A stretch of DNA of 64,000 nt, from NCBI RefSeq assembly GCF_036588685.1, contig NC_086377.1, forward strand, positions 67,896,283 to 67,960,282, given 5' to 3'. Position 1 is the stretch's first letter; every line of letters begins with the position of its first letter. Of this stretch, positions 57,401 through 64,000 are shown one piece after another. The position numbers were made by a program, and so were the translations under genes. Origin of the DNA: Mytilus trossulus (taxonomy: Eukaryota > Mollusca > Bivalvia > Mytilida > Mytilidae). Under the pieces are notes generated by a model, which was given only the letters and a program-made list of their open reading frames with translations, was not told the origin of the DNA and made no database searches.

Positions 57401-60400
57401 GTGACAAACAAAATTGGGCATGTGAAATAAGAAACATATTATTTCGTTATGGTTGTCAAGATGTATGGTTACACCAAAATGTTATTAATGTTGATCATTT
57501 TTTGCTAGAAATTGTTAATAGAATGAAAGGTAGTTTTGTCAGTGAAATGAATGCTTTTTTCAATGAGTCATCAAAGTGTAATTTTTATAGATATATACAC
57601 GATCCAGATACTCTACAATTTTACCTACAAAAACCTGTAAACTATGTGTTTAAGCCATATATTAGTAGATATAGATTGTCTGCACACTGCCTTAACATTG
57701 AAACAGGTAGATTTTGTAATATTGAAAGAGAAAACAGATTATGTAATAGGTGTGATAAAAACATGATTGAAGATGAATACCATTATATTTTAGTATGTGA
57801 GAAATATTCTGATATAAGGAAAACATATATAAAACCATTTTATTGGAAAAAACCATCTAGTTACAAACTTGTACAATTATTGTCTGTTCATAATATATAA
57901 GAGCTTAACAATCTAGGTAAATATCTTTATTTAGCTGATAAGATTCGTTATTCATAAGATTATACTTATATTTCATTATTTATATTATTTGTCGTCATTC
58001 TCCGCCATTGATACAAACTGTATGTAATCATAAAACATGTATGTAATTATTCACTGATGCTATTATATTTGAATATGTAAATTCTATAAGCTGTATTGCT
58101 TCTGAATAAAAGACTATTATTATTATTATTATACGGAAAATTGATTAACAATTATTTTCACATTATCGGCTACAAATTTCAAAATTTATGTTAAAATATA
58201 AAAATATAAACGTTTAAATAACAACTCTGGTTCTTTAATATGCGAGTACCTCACTTATTAACATTTAAAACATTGCACCTCATTTACTTTGCTGAAATCT
58301 CTAAGATAGTCTATAAAGGTAGAAAGGGTGTGTTCTTCAATTTTGTTTTAAAAATACTAGAAAACAATCGGTCTTTAAAAAAATATGCAAATTTTGAGAG
58401 AAGTAGGTTATTAATTTGTTAGAATTTTATTTCAATTTAAAAACTATCATGTTTTAACATTTCTATGGTTGTAGTTTACGAAAAACATAATAGTTTGGTT
58501 TATTCATTTTCTAATTTTGACACATAAAGGGAAACAACTCAAATGTAAGGGCAGATAATTCCGATAAAGTTTGTTTTACAAAAGAATGAGTTAGGAATTT
58601 ACCTGTTTTAAGCATTTAACAAGAAAACATGTCCAGTGGCCTCATTTTTTTTTTCTTTTTCTTATCTGAAAGCTTATTGTTTGAGCTATCTCTCTTATTT
58701 CATCTCAAAATTTATAGTGTAGTTTTTCTTTTATGGCAAAAAAGTGTTTTCCATGCAAAGTCTGTCAATTGTGCACAACTTGTTGCGTGAAAATAAGTCT
58801 TGTGACCTATTCTTTTTATTTATATTTTTTTAAAAGCATGATATATACTATATTTTGGCAAATTATTAAAAAAAAATGTATGGATTATAATTTAGACCCC
58901 CTTACTACCCTTCACGTAATAAAAGTAATAATTTGTCTAAACAGGAACTGAGAAATGTTGTCCTTCCGACTGTGGGATATGGATTTGCAGAGAACCGATC
59001 CCGGTAAGTGGTTGTAAAAGTATGATAACAAATTCATTATTTCAGTTTTTATAATCAACTCATTTGATTATGTCATTTAAAATCTAAAAAATTAAAGAAA
59101 ATCTTATATAAGATAGAATAGTCCACTTAATAAACTATATCTTACCCTGTTTACGAAATGATATTCCCTATGCATCGTTTGTGCTAAGTTTTGAATGGAC
59201 TTTCTATTTTTTTCGACCAATTTGATTCACTCTTAGAATATGCTCGAGCCACATTAAGACATTAATCTATGCTAGCTATTATTTGGAGTATGGATGCTTG
59301 AAAAATATTTTATTTGCTCGAGCTTAACAGCCAATCTTTTTGTTGATGTTGCATGGCGACGTTTCCGTTCATTTTACTTTTTCCAGTGAATAGTTCATCT
59401 GTTGATGTATACTGTATATTTTTGAAATATATCTTCCTTTGTTGAAAGACATGCATAATGTTTAATCATAAATAACAAATTGTTAAGTCTCTAACAATAT
59501 ATATATATATATATAAGTACGTCTGCGTCAGTGACAACTCTACAACAGATGTATCCATCGGATCGCCATTAAAGATGGTGACACATGGCTGTGTACATAA
59601 TGTATATACAACTCGTCTAAACATCAACCCAACAATGATAGATCTGTAAATTTGCTTATATATATAAAAATTGCGGTTTTTATCCAACGCAATCATAGGT
59701 TTGAACGTAGTTTTCAATCTAGACTCGTTTATATTTTTTGTTTGGGCATGTATCATATTTTCCCTCCGGTTTATATGATCCGTTCATCCTACATTGTCTC
59801 TTAAAATTCAAGAGTCAATCTTAAATTGAGAGTAAATTATATGGCCTTCCAAATACCGTTTCGATCCCTAACATCACTGAAGAGACATATGTTGTCGAAA
59901 TCGCGATCTGGTGTACTAAAGAAATATTGACACCGAATGTTTGTGGCACAACATCGTAGCCACAGGTTTACAATTTTTTTTTTCTGTGACGTATTAAATT
60001 TATATTCAGATCCATTTTGTTACATCTTGTGATCAATTTTATTTGGCAATCGTCAATGGCAGTCAGCAGGGTTAAAGAACATCAGTTGTTCGACCTGTTA
60101 GTCAAATGCGTTTTGTTTAAATATACTTTTTCACTTTTTTGGTCTTTTGGAAAATGTTGTTTGTGCTGTTTTTAGACCCTTCTACAACGAAATTTGTTTG
60201 ACATGCAGACGTATAAAAATTGCGGTTTTTATCCAACGCAATCATAGGTTTGAACGTAGTTTTCAATTTAGACTCGTTTATATATATATATATATACAGC
60301 CATGTATCACCATCACTGGAAAGGTAACACACGGCCACTGAAAGCTTTATTTTTGTGAAGCCCAGGTGGTCATGTGGTCTAACGGGACGGCTACAGTGCA

Positions 60401-63400
60401 GGCGATTTGGTGTCACGATATCTCAGTAGCATGGGTTCGAATCCCGGCGAGGGAAGAACCAACAAAAATTGCGAAAGCAAATTTACAGATCTAACATTGT
60501 TGGATTGATGTTAAGACGAGTTGTATATACACAATGTACACAGCCATGTATCACCATCATTGCTGGTGATCCGAAGGATAAATCTGTTGTGGAGTTGTCA
60601 CTGACTCAGACGTACTTGTAAATATAATTATTTTCTGTGACTGTATCTTACATTAATTTGTAGGATCCTTTACTATAGATAATTGAGCTGGTCTGTAACA
60701 ATAACATCTCCATGCCTCATATAGCATGTAATGTAGTACGACGCTAGATTAAAACTGACGAGGAAAGGTAACACACGTCCACCGAAAGCTTCATTTTTTG
60801 TGAAGCCCAGATGGTCGTGTGGTCTAGCAGGACGGCTGCAGTGCAGGCGATTTAGTCTCACGATATCTTAGTACGTGGGTTCGAATCCCGGCGAGGGAAG
60901 AACAATTTCGCAAATTTACAGTTATAACATTGTTGGGTTGATGTTTAGACGAGTTATATATATAAATATGTTAAAACTTGTGACACAAGAAGAAGGCCAT
61001 TTAATAACAACATTTTCGTTTTATAACACCTTATATCAGGACGGTTGTGCAAATCTTAAGACTGTTATATATATATATATACATATGAGAGAGAGAGAGA
61101 GTATATATATACATATGAGAGAGAGAGAGAGAGAGAGAGAGTAAATAGGTAACAAAAAACAAACTCTGATTTACTGAAACAAACTGAAATGGACATGTTT
61201 TCTTGTTCATTCGTTTTCGATGCGTTTTGTTTTTTTATTTTGCCATGTGATTATGGACTTTCCAAATTGATTTTCCTCTGAGTTCAGTATTTTTGTGATT
61301 TTACTTTTTTATACGTTTCAGGAACCAAGATCAGCTTGCCGTGAGCCACCCACCTCAAACTGTTATCAACACACCTCGTATTGTAATTCTGATCTTCATT
61401 GTGCTTATGGTACGTAGCCAGTGTAGTTTCACATGTGACAATTACATTAGCATTTAATAAGTCAAATTAAGGTGCATCTGTAATATTTTCAAAGGCATAG
61501 CCCTAGATAAAGAAATTTCAAAAATGATTTATTTTTTAGAAAATGTAGAGGATTTTGCAATGCACATTTTTCATTCCTCCAGAAGGTGCCAAAATAAATT
61601 TAGTTGGGAAACAGGTTTGAGAACTTCCCGGCAGGTAATAATTGAAGTGAGCTGTATTGATTGACATAGACCATAAATACCTGACAATAATTTGTGATTT
61701 AACCTGTGTACCTGAGTGGACCATATCAAAGAAAACTCGACAGTTTATTGATTTAATCATCCTCTGCAGGGACGAAAAAAGCGCACGGCAAAATCCAGCT
61801 CAATAATAAATTTTCTAAATCAAACAATGCATTTTATTTTATATGGATTAGACCGTTGGTTTTCCCGTTTGAAAAGTTTTACACTAGTAATTTTGGTGCC
61901 CTTTATAGCTTGTTGTTCGGTGTGAGCCAAGGCTCCGTGTTGAAGGCCGTACTTTAACCTATAATGGTTTAATTTTTAAATTGTTATTTGGATGGAGAGT
62001 TGTCTCATTGGCACTCACACCACATCTTCCTATATCTATTTAAATTCAATTTATCTCGGGCATGCTATGCAGTAATACTTTTCCATATGCTCAGGCTTGG
62101 GTGTACTCAGAGTAAATTTTGAGGTGAAAATACGGCCATTTAAGCCAAAGTGTCCACATGAACCTAAGAACTATGAATGGTTTGTTTACGTTTGTAGTAG
62201 TCAGTCTTTTGTAATAGTAGTACTTTCAGTGTTATTCAATTTATACTGTTCTTACAATTGAACCAATGTAAATGAAACTATATCATAATCTTAACCAGCA
62301 TGTGCAGATTTGCAATCGGGGTATAGCATCTTCAAGATGGCTGCCGATGCCATGGGAACTGAAAATTTTTCAAAAAGATTCAATCTTTTCAAAGTGCTTC
62401 AATCTTTTTAAAACTTTACAAAAATGTTAAATCGCATGGGTAGATGTGCTCTTTGGCTTTGGAAATTAAACAAATGGCTGCCGTTGCCCTGGTAATAGGG
62501 GAAAGGTACCAATCGTTATTGTTGGCAATTACAAATTTAGTTTATTATACTTTTGCAAGAATATATAAGTTTTCGATATATTTATCCATACATGTGTATA
62601 GTCGAAAATTGTTCAAAGGACGAAGTAATGACGGTCATAAAAATACAACTTCAATGTATGTTTTAAGTTATTAAATGTATGAAGCCACAAAATTGTGATC
62701 AAAATACATAATCAAAAATAATACAGAAGGGGGGAAAACATGAATAAAAATTTTCAGATCACTTCACACTAAACACTAAGATACCGATTATTTCTGTTAG
62801 GGGGAAATTTAGGGGAGCACGATAATTTGTCCTCTAATTTCTTTTAAATATTCACAAGAAACACACTACTTTGCCCTTTCCGTTTCTACAATTTCCAAAA
62901 CTATTTTTACAGAGATTTTAAATGAAGCAATTTGTTGATAATAATATTCCTCACCTTTCAAAAAATTTAATTAAAATTCCTGTTATCAAAAGTTGTTACT
63001 TCCTTAAAATTTCCAAGCTCAGAAACGACAATAAATTATGACCTAACATGTCGTTGATTTTAAATTAAACATGTGATTTTAGCATAATTTACCTTCGTTT
63101 AGGTTTAATATGTTGTGATATTGCTTGCAAAGCAGACTGTAGTCTTCCAGTAAGTATTATCCTCTTATCTTCATCACGTCTCCCGAAATTTTAAGTTGGA
63201 CTTTTGATACTTAATTGACGTTTGATTTTAGTTAGATTCGAATTTTATAATATACAAGTGGAACAAACATGTGAATAACGCAACACTCAGATATCAAAGA
63301 ACCCACGATTAACTAAAGTGACGTTCCTCTGAATTGATGGAAAGGTAAACAGATCATTACTGAACATCTGAAGGAAATTATCTAAGCAAGTTACATATTT

Positions 63401-63971
63401 TTGAGGATACACGTCTTTCTATACGTATATTACAAAAGTGCGCTTCATTCATTCGGTTCGTGTTCTTTATTCTTTAGTTTTCTATGTTTTGTCATGTGTA
63501 CTATTGTTTTTCTGTTTGTCTTTTTCATTTTTAGCCATGGCGTTGTCAGTTTGTTTTAGATTTATGAGTTTGACTGTCCCTTTGGTTTCTTTCGTCCCTC
63601 TTTTATAATGTATATTAGTTTCATCAATCAGTTTGGAATGATGTTGAATATAAGTATGTTATCTATTTTTGTCATTAACATAAACCCAACATGCAATATT
63701 AATGTGCCTTATAGGTTTATTGTCTGAAAGCTGCCGACTTATTTTTCTTTCGTCATTTTTAAATTTCTGCATTTGTTTTAACTAATGCATGAATAGTTGT
63801 TTGATTAGTGGCTTTGTCTTGTGATTGCTTAAACCAATGACAATGAATATCAAAATGCATTACTGATTCATCCATTTTCAAAAGTATACTATTGAATATC
63901 CTTTTAAATATGTTTTTATTTTTCAGACGTACCTAGACAAAATAGCGTCCAGATGGACTGGGAAAGGGTAG
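51367..63971 (+). CDS. secreted double-WAP protein (6 exons)
   Basis: Joining 51367-51439, 53470-53574, 58945-59003, 61322-61409, 63103-63149 and 63927-63971 gives 138 codons plus stop with GT-AG borders and phases 1, 1, 0, 1, 0. The product has a signal peptide, WAP domain 1 (split between exons 2 and 3), WAP domain 2 (split between exons 4 and 5) and a short basic tail. Each WAP has eight cysteines. Such proteins usually inhibit serine proteases or act in antimicrobial defence outside the cell. The split by a phase-1 intron matches WAPs 1 and 2 of the upstream gene, so the two genes share ancestry. Introns are filled with repeats: retrozyme-like array, a 37-bp minisatellite, a LINE and SINEs. 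Confidence 0.75.
51511..51554 (+). ncRNA. hammerhead ribozyme motif, intact core
   Basis: Stem I GCGTCA/TGGCGT, core CTGATGA, stem II GTC/GAC with 7-base loop TTATGTA, GAAA, minimal stem III in CGCGCG, cleavage expected after C 51548. All conserved core residues are present. Confidence 0.85.
51930..51973 (+). ncRNA. hammerhead ribozyme motif, intact core
   Basis: Same layout as the copy at 51511, with loop TTTTGTA in stem II. Cleavage expected after C 51967. Complete core and stems. Confidence 0.85.
52289..52332 (+). ncRNA. degenerate hammerhead ribozyme motif
   Basis: Stem I and CTGATGA are present, but stem II reads GTC/CAC and the invariant GAAA has become GACA, which should abolish cleavage. 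Confidence 0.7.
52899..52942 (+). ncRNA. hammerhead motif with broken stem I
   Basis: CTGATGA, stem II GTC/GAC and GAAA are intact, but the stem I strands are TATGTA and TTGCGT, which pair poorly. Probably inactive or weak. Confidence 0.7.
53222..53265 (+). ncRNA. hammerhead ribozyme motif with one stem I mismatch
   Basis: Core CTGATGA, stem II GTC/GAC and GAAA are intact. Stem I GCGTCA/TTGCGT has one C-T mismatch next to the cleavage site. May retain some activity. Confidence 0.75.
53470..53574 (+). CDS. exon 2: N-terminal half of WAP domain 1
   Basis: Acceptor ACGTTACAG, donor GTTAGT, phase 1 in and 1 out. Encodes TKPGVCHARKSCDDIEALPS, then FCSGHGNDKECL, carrying cysteines 1-4 with the KPG start typical of WAPs. 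The last ~28 bases and the donor are the founding unit of the 37-bp array that follows directly. Confidence 0.8.
53548..55494 (+). repeat. 37-bp minisatellite derived from an exon end and its 5' splice site (~50 copies)
   Basis: Unit pieces: GGGAACGACAAAGAATGTT, then AAG or TAG, then GTTAGTATAGG. The first unit is the end of the WAP exon: coding GGACATGGGAACGACAAAG up to the real donor. Many later units have AAG next to GTTAGT or GTAAGT, close to the ideal donor consensus. About 41 units run to 55084, an unrelated 105-base insert (ATGCAAAGCTCTGATTCC) follows, and about eight more units run to 55494. The strand of the ORFs predicted across it is artefactual. Confidence 0.9.
55795..58134 (+). 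mobile_element. 5'-truncated LINE (non-LTR retrotransposon)
   Basis: Encodes KDDKPWFTDG before a deletion, then reverse transcriptase blocks YLKRDKSTGYDN, NYRGISLVSHVGKLF, DAQFGFKPGYGTTDA and FIDYKK. The catalytic YADDTVLFSE (near 56770) and DINLSKTKIVVFRN follow, then a C-terminal region with TYLGLLFKYNG, LCNRCDKNMIEDEYHYILVC and a stop at 57898-57900. Frame breaks lie near 56040, 56245, 56490 and 56940. No endonuclease domain is visible. The 3' tail ends in a (TTA)n run at 58108-58134, usual for such LINEs. Fairly young, since the last 290 codons are open. Confidence 0.85.
58135..58944. other. intron 2 remainder of the double-WAP gene
   Basis: AT-rich, nothing recognised. A short Cys-rich frame at 58733 lacks a donor or acceptor and was not accepted as an exon. 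Confidence 0.4.
58945..59003 (+). CDS. exon 3: C-terminal half of WAP domain 1
   Basis: Acceptor CTAAACAG, donor GTAAGT, phase 1 in and 0 out. Encodes TEKCCPSDCGIWICREPIP, with the CC pair and last two cysteines of the WAP core. Joined to exon 2 it gives ECLGTEKCCPSDCG. Confidence 0.85.
59512..59660 (-). mobile_element. SINE-unit fragment
   Basis: On the - strand carries the SINE tail (near CATTGTTGGGTTGATGTTTA) and the dimer spacer start (ACACAGCCATGTGTCACC, GACGCAGACGTACTTAT) but no tRNA-like head. Truncated copy of the units at 34.2 and 60.3 kb. Confidence 0.65.
59871..59914 (+). ncRNA. hammerhead ribozyme motif, second subfamily
   Basis: Stem I ACATCA/TGGTGT pairs fully (one G-U), core CTGAAGA fits the CUGANGA consensus, stem II GACA/TGTC is four perfect pairs, then GAAA. 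Stem III is TCG/CGA after the conserved A and before T. Cleavage expected after C 59908. The sequence differs from the 51.5-kb family in every stem, so it is a separate ribozyme repeat. Confidence 0.75.
60295..60960 (+). mobile_element. dimeric tRNA-derived SINE unit
   Basis: Two heads, each with box A (TGGTCTAACGG at 60375-60385; TGGTCTAGCAG at 60820-60830) and box B GGTTCGAATCCC (60434-60445; 60878-60889). The ~270-base spacer contains GACTCAGACGTACTTGTA and TTACATTAATTTGTAGGATC. Same order as the - strand unit at 34.2-34.9 kb. Between boxes A and B lies GCAGGCGATTT and CACGATATC in both copies. Confidence 0.8.
61060..61142 (+). repeat. microsatellite, TA and GA runs
   Basis: Two consecutive copies of a TATATA-ACATATGA block followed by GA runs, then (GA)n to 61142. 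Confidence 0.85.
61322..61409 (+). CDS. exon 4: N-terminal half of WAP domain 2
   Basis: Acceptor ATACGTTTCAG, donor GTACGT, phase 0 in and 1 out. Encodes SACREPPTSNCYQHTSYC, then SDLHCAYG, cysteines 1-4 of the second WAP. Confidence 0.85.
61845..62035 (+). repeat. PLE-tail-like repeat fragment
   Basis: Contains GTTGAAGGCCGTACTTTAAC and GAGTTGTCTCATTGGCACTC, a diverged relative of the tail segments at 32.3, 38.3 and 46.0 kb. Confidence 0.6.
63103..63149 (+). CDS. exon 5: C-terminal half of WAP domain 2
   Basis: Acceptor CTTCGTTTAG, donor GTAAGT, phase 1 in and 0 out. Encodes LICCDIACKADCSLP, with the CC pair and last two cysteines. The usual Gly after the seventh Cys is replaced by Lys. Confidence 0.8.
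63445..63610 (+). repeat. PLE-associated tail repeat
   Basis: Contains GTTCTTTATTCTTTAGTTTT, TTTTTAGCCATGGCGTTGTC and GAGTTTGACTGTCCCTTTGG, shared with 39.1 and 40.4-40.7 kb. Lies in the last intron of the double-WAP gene. Confidence 0.65.
63927..63971 (+). CDS. exon 6 (terminal): basic C-terminal tail
   Basis: Acceptor TTATTTTTCAG, phase 0 in, encodes TYLDKIASRWTGKG and a TAG stop at 63969-63971. The poly(A) site would lie beyond the window. Confidence 0.7.
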   Translation, partial: TYLDKIASRWTGKG

Positions 63972-64000
63972 TTTTTGTCTGATTCTATTGTAAATTATAA

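Noticed and set aside
58733-58951. Cys-rich short frame (KCFPCKVCQLCTTCC) as a WAP exon
   Set aside because: Cysteine order does not fit WAP, no acceptor or donor, and the 53470-53574 exon supplies the missing WAP half with correct phase.

Overview
The window is animal genomic DNA, very AT-rich and intron-dense, and most likely from a bivalve mollusc, probably a mussel (Mytilus-like). The sequence shows split cysteine-rich secreted-protein exons with phase-1 introns, a lustrin-type domain, Penelope-like element (PLE) remnants with mollusc-style reverse transcriptase motifs, and many copies of a dispersed repeat carrying a hammerhead ribozyme of the kind known from bivalve genomes. The genus is an inference from recognising these repeats, not from a database search.

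Three protein-coding genes can be assembled from splice sites and reading phase, all on the + strand. (1) 2323-7062: five exons, about 708 aa, an RNase H/transposase-like protein with Cys/His clusters and a C2H2 finger; its 5' end may lie outside the part seen. (2) 21426-44201: a secreted multidomain protease-inhibitor-like gene. A TATA box and a signal-peptide exon are followed by two WAP domains, a Kunitz domain, and then either an antistasin-like terminal exon (short form, 215 aa) or a chain of exons encoding a Cys-rich segment, a second Kunitz domain, a lustrin-type domain, two copies of an unfamiliar 8-Cys/Pro-rich module and a final WAP (long form, 525 aa). All exon phases agree. (3) 51367-63971: a six-exon secreted protein of 138 aa with a signal peptide, two WAP domains each split by a phase-1 intron, and a short basic tail. 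Genes 2 and 3 lie head to tail and look like members of one inhibitor cluster.

The rest is mostly repeats. PLE reverse-transcriptase fragments lie at 13.0-14.2, 29.7-30.1, 31.4-32.4, 36.7-38.4 and 40.1-40.7 kb. There is a 5'-truncated LINE (55.8-58.1 kb), a tyrosine-recombinase remnant (50.3-50.7 kb), tRNA-derived SINEs in dimeric units (34.2-34.9 and 60.3-61.0 kb), a 1.3-kb terminal-inverted-repeat element in an intron of gene 2 (28.1-29.4 kb), foldback elements, and mollusc dispersed repeats.

Two things stand out. First, hammerhead-ribozyme motifs occur at eight sites, five of them clustered at 51.5-53.3 kb as a decayed tandem array of retrozyme-like monomers inside the first intron of gene 3. 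Second, in two places the 3' end of a real coding exon together with its 5' splice site has been amplified into a tandem array (26.0-26.4 kb from the Kunitz exon; 53.5-55.5 kb, about 50 copies, from a WAP exon). A third array at 10.8-11.5 kb has a consensus-like 5' splice site in most units on the - strand. This looks like a recurring way of turning donor splice sites into minisatellites.
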